A stretch of DNA of 64,000 nucleotides from positions 33,873,954 through 33,937,953 of the forward strand of contig NC_053139.1 of the NCBI RefSeq assembly GCF_016808335.1. Reading direction: 5' to 3'. The position numbers were made by a program, and so were the translations under genes. Every line of letters begins with the position of its first letter. Positions within the stretch are counted from its first letter, which is position 1. Below, one piece after another: positions 54,660-64,000 of this stretch. Under the pieces are notes generated by a model that was not told the DNA's origin, made no database searches, and worked only from the letters and a program-made list of their open reading frames with translations. Origin of the DNA: Panicum virgatum. Its lineage: Eukaryota > Streptophyta > Magnoliopsida > Poales > Poaceae.

Positions 54660-55640
54660 TACTCAATTTCTGTGCTTCCTGCTATATTTTCTGCTACTTT
54701 TTGACGATTCTGCATTTCAGAATGCATCCAGCTGAATGTAACTTTCCCAACACAGCTGCTTAGGATCACGTCCTGGCTTGGCTATTTTTCACCTGGTTCC
54801 TTCGTCAACATGTCTCTAATCCTTTCTGAGCGAAGCCTTTGTTGCTGATCTCTTACTGAAATTTTGGCGGTTGCTAAGACAAATTTCATAATTAATTCAG
54901 AAAGGGAACAGCTGAAATCCTGAAAATTTCAGCAAGTTTGGAACATATGTGTGGTTGCCTTGATGCGGCCACTCTCTGATCTTACGGTGTTTTTGTTTTA
55001 AACTACAATATGTTTGTGCTACCAGTATTGGGTATGTGTTAGTTTTGATTTAAAGTAGGCTACACAATGATGTGCCACAAGATGCTCAAAAAAAAATGAT
55101 GTGCCACAAGTGATCACTCCTTATTAGACCTACATGCAAACAGTCATTAAATTGTACCTTCTGTAGAAAATGCCATAGAAATCATGCATTGGAGAGGGTA
55201 GCTTCTATAGAAACTACCTATGAGAATCATTCATCGGGCTGCTTACACGGTACAACTCAGACACGCACGCACACTCTCTTCTATCTCTATGAACGCACGA
55301 ACGCAAATCCTACCCTATGAGTCATAGAAAACTAATAATTGGATTTAGACTAATTCCTGCTGACACTGATCGATGCAGAAGGGCCGAAGGGCCGGCAAAA
55401 ACATATTTGGAAATAATAAATTGTCGAGCAAGGCTGTACCAACTATTGCTAGTTCAGTAATGTGTATGCTATGTTTCTCTTGTCCTAGTAATTAGCTCTG
55501 TATATATAACTCAAAGATTCCATATTTCGTTTTGGCTGTGCCCTTTCATGTTTAGCTGTCTAGGCTTGTTACCTGCGGAAACTAACTTATAAATACAAGG
55601 CCATTGTCTCATTCCAGGATCACGGAGCCTTCAGAGCACG
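54660..55640 (+). other. Upstream/intronic region of the NLR-like gene
   Basis: No second gene. An acceptor CATTCCAG ends at 55618, 23 bp before the ATG. ATAAATACA at 55591-55599 could alternatively be a TATA-like box for an unspliced transcript. Confidence 0.4.
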
Positions 55641-57086
55641 ATGGAAATGATCAAATCTGCTCTTACCAATGAATTAATTAGCCGATTCATCTCCTCTCTT
55701 ATGAACATGTACATGGACCATCCATGCTCAAAAGAGAAGCAAATGGAGAGATTGCAACTGCTCTTGCTAAGAGTTCACACAGTTGTCGAGGAAGCAGATG
55801 GCAGATACATCACCAACTCTGGTATGCTCTTACAACTTAAGATGCTTGTGGAGACAATGTACAGTGGTTATGATGCACTAGACTCTGTCAAGTGTCACCA
55901 ATTGATCAATGAGGTATTCGATGAGCAGGCCAGTGGCTCATTGCCCTTCTATATTTCCACTCCCCTGAAGCGCCTTCGTACTCTTACTTGTAAGTCAAAA
56001 CACAGAACTGCTCACTCTGATCTGAAAGGTGCCTTGCAAAATCTTGACAACGTTGTTTCTAGCATTACTGAGTTTGTTGTGCTTCTGGGAGGATGTGAAC
56101 GCATGAGTTGCAGACCCTATGACACATACCTTTATGTTGACAACTTTATGTTTAGCCGACATACTGAGAAGCAACAAGTCATAAACTTCTTGTTGCAGCA
56201 CAACCCTCTGGGTGCACCAACTGTACTTCCAATCATAGGTGACTACCTAGTTGGGAAGAAAACACTGGTAGCACACGCATACAAAGATGAGAAAGTTCAC
56301 AACCTCTTTTCTAAAGTTTTGCACTTGAACGGAGACACCTTCAGGACAATAGACCATGAAGGATATCCATCTGCAAGGACCTTGGTTGTTATTACACTTG
56401 TATCAGATATTGATGATGAGGACTGGAACAGATTTTACAAAGCAGTGACATGCATAAACAAAGAAAACAAGGTGATAATCTTAAGCACAACCGAAAGCTT
56501 ATTAAGATTTGGTACCACGAAGCCAATATACCTTAACAGTTTGTCACCCGAGGAATATAGCTACCTTTTTAAGACATTAGCATTTGGCAGTGCAAATCCA
56601 GAGGATCATCCAAAACTGACAATAGTGGCAAGAGAATTTGCCACAATGTTGAGAGGATCATTCGTGGGAGCATACTCAGTGACCAATTTGTTGAGGAAGA
56701 ATATTAACCTCCAATTTTGGCTTTCCATGCTGAGGGTATACGAGAATATTGCGGAAACCAACTTCTTAACATTTGGTGAGGATCTGGTTGCGCGCATAAA
56801 AAGACGCTGTCCAGTGCATTTTAAAATCTTACCTTGTTCCACCAATTCTTCTGTCCTCCTCCTGCCTGCTCGTAGTCAAGCTGAGATTTTGCAAAGGCAA
56901 CTACCAAAGGTGCGGATTGGATATCTTGTTATGAATCCGGCTGTCCGGCCAAAGGGTGACTTTGATTTAGTGACATGGGAATCACGGATTGCGCCGTATA
57001 GGGAGTTTGTTTATTTTGTTCCATCCTATACTGAAGAAAACAGTAAAGGAACCACAAGGAAGCGAGGGGCCACTACTCAATTGTAA
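55641..57086 (+). CDS. NB-ARC-like (NLR-type) protein without LRR
   Basis: Uninterrupted 481-residue frame from ATG 55641. Residues 1-150 are helical and resemble the coiled-coil/Rx-type head (MERLQLLLLRVHTVVEEADG). A reduced NB-ARC domain follows: the P-loop region IIGDYLVGKKTLVAHAYKDE (198-217) keeps G-K-K-T but not the GxGGxGKT form. ARTLVVITLVSDIDDEDWNR (245-264) sits at kinase-2, and KVIILSTTESLLRFG (277-291) at RNBS-B. LSPEEYSYLFKTLAFGS (301-317) and a weak GLPL region follow. There is no clear MHD motif and no LRR. Such short NB-ARC proteins are common in grasses and may be helper/decoy or degraded NLRs. Nucleotide binding is doubtful. It is the only well-supported host gene here. Confidence 0.8.
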   Translation: MEMIKSALTNELISRFISSLMNMYMDHPCSKEKQMERLQLLLLRVHTVVEEADGRYITNSGMLLQLKMLVETMYSGYDALDSVKCHQLINEVFDEQASGSLPFYISTPLKRLRTLTCKSKHRTAHSDLKGALQNLDNVVSSITEFVVLLGGCERMSCRPYDTYLYVDNFMFSRHTEKQQVINFLLQHNPLGAPTVLPIIGDYLVGKKTLVAHAYKDEKVHNLFSKVLHLNGDTFRTIDHEGYPSARTLVVITLVSDIDDEDWNRFYKAVTCINKENKVIILSTTESLLRFGTTKPIYLNSLSPEEYSYLFKTLAFGSANPEDHPKLTIVAREFATMLRGSFVGAYSVTNLLRKNINLQFWLSMLRVYENIAETNFLTFGEDLVARIKRRCPVHFKILPCSTNSSVLLLPARSQAEILQRQLPKVRIGYLVMNPAVRPKGDFDLVTWESRIAPYREFVYFVPSYTEENSKGTTRKRGATTQL

Positions 57087-57491
57087 AGTTCCTCTTCTCG
57101 GGTATTCCTTAAAACAAGGTTGTATTTTGTCCATGAAAAAAAATAATGTCTCCTTTGGAACGCAGGAATTTTATAAGAATTACATATGAACTTCAAGATT
57201 CAGTTCGGACTAGAAAGGCGCGGCTTTGCCGAATAATTATTGTATATGTAGGTGTCATTGTCTGCAGCATGTTGTTGCACTTAGTATATATTTTAGACTC
57301 TGTTGTGGTGACGCTACTATTTGAGTAATTATTATTTTTGGTATGGAAATGGAATTATCTTTCTTTGTTATAGTTTTTTGTTATCATTTATTTTAAAAAT
57401 GTTGTGTACTAGTCAACTTTTTGACGTAAAGACGTTTCAGTGTTGGAATCGTAGGTACAATAGATGCTCTGTAAATATTTATTTGGATGAA
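57087..57491 (+). other. 3' flank of the NLR-like gene
   Basis: Probable 3' UTR. A 60-codon frame (57146-57328) would encode a hydrophobic stretch (IIIVYVGVIVCSMLLHLVYI), but its link to the gene is unclear. Confidence 0.4.
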
Positions 57492-57496
57492 TTGTA

Positions 57497-58141
57497 TGTT
57501 AGAATTTGGGTTTGGCCCATTAATTATTTCAATTATTTCAAATAAATCTCAAAGGCCCATGTGGTGCAAACCGTTAATCTCATATTGCTTGTGGAAGTTG
57601 AGGAGATCATGTGGCTCTCCTATATATCTAACACATAGGCTGCACCAGAGAATTATCAATTCAAGCTAGAGTTTTGCCTCTTTCTTGCTACTGCGCCGCC
57701 ACCGTGGTCTTCTCCATCCCGAGCGTCCCGTGCACCGGCGAACGGGAGAGCAGGTTTCCGGAACCTTTCGCCTTTGGGATCCTGCACTGGAGAGAGCGAA
57801 TAAGGTTTTTGGGAAGCGCCCGGTGCGATTGCTCAACGATCTTCGCCACGGCTCGCCCTCCGTCTAAGTCTGGTGCTGCGGCGTATCGTCGTCTGCGACA
57901 TCGTCTACTGCACTCCATTCGCAAGACCGTCTTCGTTCCGTCAGCGCCGTTCGTCTTTCCGAAGGCTAAAACTCAGTACGTATACTGTTGTTTAATCCAG
58001 TTCTTCATCATGTTTGCTGAGATGATCATGATCTGGTTGTGTCTTGCTACTAGTATGATAGAGTTGTTAATGCTAGATCTAGTCATGGTTATGATTTATT
58101 TATTTCGGAATTTAATCATGCAGTTGCCTAATTATTCAACA
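57497..58141 (+). mobile_element. Copia solo LTR, 645 bp, TSD TTGTA
   Basis: Starts TGTTAGAATTTGGG and ends CTAATTATTCAACA. Flanked by TTGTA at 57492-57496 and 58142-58146. CTATATAT (57621) is a TATA-like box followed by a GC-richer transcribed part. No internal sequence, so it is a solo LTR. Confidence 0.9.
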
Positions 58142-58146
58142 TTGTA

Positions 58147-58365
58147 AAAGCTATTTCAAGGATGGGTAACCCATCATCCGCCTCTGAAAATGGCGCTCCA
58201 TTTGTAGAGGCGGGTGATGGCGTCAATCGCCTGTACTAATGGTATTTGTAGGGGCGGGTCAGCGGCTCGTACAAATGCTATTTGTAGGGGAGGGTGATGA
58301 AAATGGGCTCATTTTTAAGAGCAGGTGATGGGGTCATCCGCTCCTAAAATAGGCCGATCTAGAGA
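58147..58365. repeat. CACTA-like subterminal repeat remnant
   Basis: Six or so imperfect copies of ATTTGTAGGGGCGGGTGATG in both orientations. No terminal CACTA found. Confidence 0.5.
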
Positions 58366-58369
58366 AGTA

Positions 58370-60320
58370 GTTCCACAAGTACTTCTTCATATGAGTACAT
58401 GAGATGAAGACCACCAACCTGACAGCGATCAAGCAAAGGAATGATGATCCTGTCACCGATTACATCTAGAGGTTCAGAGACATCAGGAGCAGATGCTTCA
58501 GTTTATCTCTCAGTGATAGCCAATTAGCATAATTGGCTTTTCAGGGATTACTGCCTCATATCATAGAGAGGTTCTCATCTCATGAATTTGAGAGTTTGAG
58601 CCATCTCGCTTAGAGGCTGGCATGTGTTGATGTTCGAGCCCCGGTCCCAGCATAGGCTATGTTCCAAAAAAAAAAGTAAAATTTGCCGGAGATTCTTCTG
58701 ACTCTAAAAATGAGGCGGAGATTGGCTTGGCCGAGTGGACCCGGAAAAGAGAGCCAGTTTCGTGCCTGTTTGCAAAATAGGAAAAAGAGAAGTACGGGTT
58801 CGATATTAGAAAGGCTGACGGACCTTTGATCTGTTACTTCAGGAGGTATAGATCAAATTATCTGCAAATCTTATAATTCCATCGGCCGCTGAATTGAAGA
58901 ATCACAAGTACTGCAAGTGGCACAATGCCATTTCGCACAATACCAACAAGTGCAGAGTGTTCGACGTGTAGAGAAGCCGATGAAGATCGACGGTCATCCC
59001 TTCCCGACCAACATGGTAGAGGTGATGGACCACGATGCCAAGATGGAGCCCACGCTACTGACTTCTGACTGAGCCAAGCGTTCGGGAGATGCGGACCCAA
59101 AGGCGCGCCAACTCAGGGGCAAGGCCAACATGAGCAAGGAGAATGATCCAAGAAGCCTCGCCGCGGCGTAACATCCTAAATGCTAATCAAAAAGTATCAG
59201 CGTCTGCAAGAGAGGGAATAGCGCCAGCAGCAAAACCATGCTTGGCGAGAAGAAAAGCACTGGCAGTGTCCGTTCTTCATGCACTGTTGGAACACAGGTC
59301 TACGTATGCCATCAGTTGATGACTGCCCTGAATGCAACAAGAATCGAGAGAAGCAGTTCCCGTACAAAAGGCAGTTCGATGATGGATGCAGCCAACAGCC
59401 GATTCATGTGGACAGGCCAGAGAGAAGGCACACTCCTGTTCATGGTTGGATAGGAAAAAAGATTGATCCTCAAGAGCAATCCGAAGCAAAAGCCAACGCT
59501 CGGATTTTCGATGAACCTTTTGCGCTCTAGAGGTACAAAGAAGGCTGCAAAGGTTGCACGATTGGGAACGTCAATAGGAAGATCATGCTCGCAAAAGAAG
59601 GTGCCCAAAATCTCAGGTTTGGAGCGTGAAAGAAACAGCCAATGAGGTAGAAGCTGCATCGGTTAACATGGTCTTCAATCTACCAATGGAATTTAAGGCT
59701 TCATTCGATGAGGATGTAGAGCAGACCATGGCTCAACTGTCTTTGGATCATATGCAAGCGACATTTGACAAGCCAAGATAGAAAGAGCGCAAGCATCTTA
59801 AACCATTGTTCATGAAGGATACATCAATGGCAAGCCGATGACCAAGATGCTTGTTGATGGAGGTGTTGTGGTGAATATCATGCCGTACACGACCTACCGG
59901 AAGCTTGGGCTAGGGGAGGATGATCTAATCCAAACCGATGTGATGCTCAAAGACTTTGAGGGTGCGGTTTCTCTAGCCCGAGGGACAATCTGTGTTGATC
60001 TGACGATTGAAAGCAAGACTTAACATCAGCGGCAAGGGATCTTACAGTACACTCCTAGGAAGGGACTGGATTCATGCTAAGTTTTGCATTTCATCTACCA
60101 TGCATTATTGTGTTGTTCAATGGATTGAGGATTCCGTGGAAGTCATGCATGCTGACTCATCTTTCGGCATTGCAACAGCTGATGGGAAGTTTGGAGTGGT
60201 GTGGGCATGAGGTGCATATCTGGCGAAGCCTAGGAAGGCGAAATCCTAAAGATACCTATTTCAAGTTTGGATACAATCCAAGGAATCGTCTCGGAAGAGT
60301 CATCTTGGACATCTTCTAGG
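58370..60320 (+). pseudogene. Decayed gag-protease of a Gypsy element
   Basis: Broken frames carry a gag end (YIRFRD-like 58460-58490, then FQGLLPHIIERFSSHEFESL at about 58540-58600) and a Cys-rich segment (FFMHCWNTGLRMPSVDDCPECNKN at about 59274-59340, split by stops). The protease is MLVDGGVVVNIMPYTTYRKL (59844-59903), with GRDWIHAKFCISSTMHYCVV near 60056-60115. At least ten stops and several frameshifts are present. RT and integrase are absent. The type fits the RIRE2/Tat-like group. Confidence 0.75.
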
Positions 60321-61704
60321 ATGCAAAACATAGTCGATACCATATATCGCCTTTAGCATAAAAAATTAACAGAAAAATTGGATCTACTAGCCTATTGCCA
60401 TGAGCATCGATTGCTTCATGGCTGGTACGTTATGCGTCGCCCTTAGTGCAAAAAAATATTTTACAATGAAAGATTTTCTGGTTTGGTTCGCCATGACAGA
60501 TTCAAGTTGTGAGACTACAAGGCAAATCCATTACATTGATCATTGTCAAATTGATCAAGAAGCTGTCAGCGTTGCACAAGAAAAGAAGCCAGTGAGTGAA
60601 GTCTCCATCAGGAAATGTGGTTTTATTAAAGAGACTTTGTTTCTTACTACAGAATACTTGGGAATTTTTATCTTGCGAAGATGAAAATAGCTTAGCTCCT
60701 CAATGATATGATAAATTCCTACCGGAGTCATATATTGACACATATTTGAAAACCTTAATACATATGCTAGTTGTTTTTACATTGAGCGTTGTCAAATTGT
60801 TTGTGACTCATTCCATGCTTTTAATCAAGATCACCTACACTCCACGTACTGTTTCCATTGCTGGGTATTCTAGGCCTTAACTACGGGCGCATTGATGTGG
60901 TTTTGTTTAGATTTACCTACTCAGCTACTCATACGCTGACTTCTACGCCGGAAGTTACGCAAAAATATGCCTTCCGTCCACACAAAAATGCTCCATCACT
61001 TTAGCACAACCCTTTGTGTTCATCATGCGGAAAGATGTGGGCTAAGCAAAAGGACAAGAAAAAATATATCCGTGCCCAGAAGCATGGGAAGAGAAAAAAA
61101 GAGAAAGAAAGATAGCCCATATCTCAAAAAAGAAATAAAAGATATAGTTGTGCAAAAGAGGTGTGAGTTCCAAAAACACATGCACATCTTGATCTGATTG
61201 TATGACTTATTTTCTCCATTGGGTCCGGTTTTTGACTTTGTGAATAAGCATGCTTCCTTTTCATTCCCTACCCTGAGCTGCACAAAAAGTCTTATTAGAT
61301 GTAGGAAGACAAGAGGTAACGCAATGCTTTGGTGAGGAATCATACACATTGAGTGATCTGAGAGAGTCATTTGAGGAGCAATGTTATATTTTGATTTGAT
61401 TTGACTCTTCACAATGGCTTAAAATTCTGAATACACATCCTAAAGAGGATCATCGGCTATGAAAAGGGGCTATACCGGAAAAATGTATTACAGTTTCCAC
61501 TTTGCTACGGTCTTCATCTGTCAGCATTGTCATAATGAAAACATCAGCTAAATTCTGGTAAGGGACTTGAAAAAAGACATCGGCTATGAAAGAGCAATAT
61601 TAGGAAAGCCGAGGTGTCAAGCCCATGGAGTAATCATGCAAGCTGAGACATTGGATCTACAAAGTTTCGAGGCATGAAGCATTCACACCCCGAAACTGGG
61701 GGCA
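60321..61704 (+). other. Non-coding 3' internal region of the same Gypsy element
   Basis: Short frames only (60400-60684, 60967-61197) without recognisable domains. It ends in the purine tract AAACTGGGGGCA (61693-61704) just before the LTR. Confidence 0.55.
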
Positions 61705-62874
61705 TGTCTTGACACTTTTTTTTGGCACGTGTCAATCTGTTGGGCAAGCAGCCGATGGAGAATGGGCCGACGCTAAATTAGCAGGAAAAATGAAAGGCAT
61801 TGGGCTTTTGAGCCAAAATGGGCATAGCAGTTGATGGAGCTAAGGAAAGAGCCAACAAGGTTTAGCTGGCAAGTTATCTTTTAGATGGCAAGTTATCTTT
61901 TAGATTTTGTTCGTTTAGTTAGGCAAGTTTCTTTCTTCGTTCGCAAGTTGTAATCTCACCATATCGGCAATGGGGTCTAGGTTTAGGCTATAAATACCAG
62001 ACCTCTGGCATTTGTAAACTTTGATCAACCACATCTAAACCATAACCTTTACATTCAGCACATCTACTTTCATGTCGGCGGCTTAGCCAAAACCCTAGTT
62101 GCGGTAGCTTTTTTCTTTTACGAGTTCTTCTCAACAGGTATGTTCCATCACTTGTTGAAAAGTTTTGAGTATAGTTGCGTTGATGGGCTCAGATTGACGG
62201 CGCATCACTTCTTCCTCCGTTTATGGCGCTCAAAGTTATCGAGCATGCTAGATCCGTCCAGTGCAATTTAGCTGTTCACCAGTTACCGGGCACTTTAGAT
62301 TCATCCGGCGGGGTTTAACTATTCACCAGTTATCGAGCTCTCTAGATCCATCTAGCAGGGTTTAGTTTGCTCACCAAGTTATCAGTAGAGGCTTTCAATC
62401 TGTTAGGTTAATTGATTCGTTAATCTAGCTCATTGTTGCTTTTACCACCGGTTATCGACAACTGCTTAGATCATGGTAGGTTAGCTCGTTTAATCTAGTT
62501 TGTTTTATGTTTTTGTCACAAGTTATCCAGTTTAGACCTGCTCGCTATCGGCTCCTTTTGTGTCATTCTGATCATAGCCGATCGGACCCGGATCTAGGTG
62601 TTGTCTGCAGGTTATGTTATCACAGGCGTGGCTTGCCTCCCCCACAAATCGGCTGGACGATAGCCGATCCGCATGCTATTGATATCGGCTGGCTAGCCGA
62701 TAGCCCCCAGAATTTAACGTCTACCTCCCTTGTCAATTACAAGTTAAATTGACTGTCACGATGAGCGCACCGTACGTGCGCCGATTAGATTCAATATGCA
62801 GATCAAAGCAGATCTCCCCGACCCTAGCACATGTGGAGCGTAAAGATCCATCTGGTGGGATTTATACGTCAACA
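61705..62874 (+). repeat. 3' LTR of the decayed Gypsy element
   Basis: TGTCTTGACACTTTTTTTTG to TTATACGTCAACA, about 1170 bp, with a TATAAATA box at 61989. Repeated GATCCATCTAGCAGGGTTTA/ATCCGGCGGGGTTTAAC phrases at 62250-62370. No 5' LTR or TSD is identified. Confidence 0.7.
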
Positions 62875-63180
62875 GACCAAGATAAAAAAATTACTTATCA
62901 ATTCTTCTTATTCCGTCATTATTTACCTAGTGACAAGAAGTGATCTTTAATGCCTAATAAACCTCGTGAAAACAAATGATCTTTAATGTCCCTCCTGCAT
63001 GCTGCTAGTTTTTATCACATTGCATCTTTTCTCGAGGTACAAATTTACTCCTACGCATGGGCGTCGGACCCCAGAGGCAATAAGTGGGCGGGTTCAATAA
63101 GACTATCAATCTTGAAATTTTCAGATTTTGAAATAAGACTATCATTTGTGAATGGAGGAAGTGTCTACTAATAATTCTCT
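62875..63180. other. Non-coding stretch
   Basis: Nothing firm. AATGGAGGAAGTG (63151-63163) resembles a Stowaway right end, without its partner. Confidence 0.3.
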
Positions 63181-63310
63181 TTTGGATCCAAATAGGTATA
63201 GATAATAGATAGCTATTTGTTAGCTACACCTCAAGATAATAACTATCTGGACCAAATCAGATAATAACTAATAGCTAATTAACTACTATCAACTAATCGA
63301 TCCAAACAGG
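63181..63310. mobile_element. Short MITE, about 130 bp
   Basis: TTTGGATCCAAATAGGTATA at the left and GATCGATCCAAACAGG-like right end (63297-63310) form imperfect inverted repeats around AT-rich TAACTA/TAGTTA sequence. Confidence 0.55.
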
Positions 63311-63590
63311 ACCTAACTACCATTCTTAGCAGAGTAGCAGGGGTGATTTGTACATGAGATCCTATAATAGTGCATAACCAAGCAACAACTTCTTGCAAAC
63401 GAACTTTTTTCTTCAGGAGAACGACATCAGTCAGGATGGTCTTGGACTTCAGGGAAGCAAGGAGTATCTCCAGCGCCTGCGTTTGTAATGTAGCACTGTT
63501 CATCCAGGTTTGAAAGAAGCCAGCTGCAGCCTGCTGTGGCTTAAAGCCTGCTTTCAACCGGTTCAGATTCACCTGATTCGCCACCTGGAG
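63279..63590 (-). other. Unassigned minus-strand open frame
   Basis: About 100 codons, no ATG at the upstream end. The peptide (LNRLKAGFKPQQAAAGFFQT, LEILLASLKSKTILTDVVLL) has protein-like composition and could be the last exon of a host gene on the minus strand, with its end overlapping the MITE. I recognise no family. Confidence 0.3.
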
Positions 63591-63757
63591 TTTACTGCTC
63601 TCCAGATGAACCTTCAGTTGGTTTCCCTTGCAGACTCGGAGTAGTACACGACCAGGAAAGCACAGAATGGATGATCACCATTCATGCACGATAATACTGA
63701 AGTCATCCACTCACCAACAGGGGACAGGGTTACAGGAAAAAAAATGATTGTGACCAT

Positions 63758-63782
63758 CCCCCCCCCCCCCCCCCCCCCCCCC
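63758..63782. repeat. C homopolymer (25 C) next to CA repeat
   Basis: 25 consecutive C followed by GGGACACACACACA. The length may be affected by sequencing or assembly. Confidence 0.9.
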
Positions 63783-64000
63783 GGGACACACACACATCGC
63801 CCAGTCCATCAGGTTTAATCAATCTTAATCCAGCTCATTACCAGCAGTAACCAAACCACGTTTCACCCCCAGCTTTTTTAGATAAAGTAATGTCCCGGCC
63901 TTGAACACTCTCAAGAGAATGTCTACAGCCAATTGAGGGATCCGGCCCTCGAGTTACAATAGTTCTTATGTCATAATATCAAACGATGAACAGAGTACCA
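63783..64000. other. Window-edge sequence, nothing assigned
   Basis: No gene or repeat could be supported. Confidence 0.4.

Noticed and set aside
57674..58147. 157-codon frame after the NLR-like gene
   Set aside because: It lies almost wholly inside a solo Copia LTR with a clear TSD.

Overview
The window is grass (Poaceae) nuclear DNA. The evidence is the element content: very long Gypsy LTRs opening TGTRACATCCC or TGTAACACC, Angela/BARE-like Copia LTRs opening TGTTGGAAATATGCCC, CACTA transposons carrying a C48 (Ulp1-like) protease, and grass-type MITEs. A panicoid grass is plausible, but I cannot name the species. Almost everything is transposable element (TE). The only convincing host gene is an NB-ARC-like (NLR-type) gene at 55641-57086. 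A short unassigned minus-strand ORF near 63.3-63.6 kb is a weak second candidate.

Left part (1-17.9 kb): the end of a Gypsy LTR; a minus-strand Gypsy LTR with a tRNA-Asp primer site that is split by a complete 3.84 kb solo LTR (996-4835, TSD ATTTT); a decayed CACTA C48-protease region; several MITEs, one split by a 1.0 kb CACTA-type mini-element (9390-10399, TSD TAG); a truncated Gypsy LTR with its polypurine tract; and two Copia LTRs arranged tail-to-tail, followed by decayed minus-strand Copia RT/RNase H joined to a Gypsy-type gag.

Centre (17902-52004, TSD GGTCA): one 34 kb composite Gypsy element with 3.4 kb LTRs. It carries an initiator-Met tRNA primer site, two divergent tandem copies of an extra ORF upstream of gag, and gag-pol broken by five stops. 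It holds two later insertions. The first is a 9.35 kb minus-strand non-autonomous Gypsy element (21894-31245, TSD TGAAG) with gag-protease and a second ORF but no RT or integrase. The second is an 11.2 kb CACTA transposon (40616-51839, TSD TTG) inside the 3' LTR, with a TnpD/tnp2 transposase, a TnpA/C48-protease gene, internal subterminal-type repeats, a 60 bp tandem array and two tRNA-like segments.

Right part (52-64 kb): the rest of the disrupted minus-strand gag; a probable 5' exon and intron of the NLR-like gene holding a Helitron; the NLR-like gene; a solo Copia LTR (TSD TTGTA); CACTA-like repeats; a decayed Gypsy gag-protease with its 3' LTR; MITEs; and homopolymer-rich sequence.

The most unusual signal is inside the Gypsy LTRs. 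Two unrelated-looking LTR families each hold an open segment of exactly 129 bp, bounded by an AG acceptor and a GC donor. About 1 kb downstream lies a phase-compatible acidic terminal exon, preceded by a TGAGTA/TACTCA hairpin. This looks like a conserved spliced LTR-encoded reading frame.
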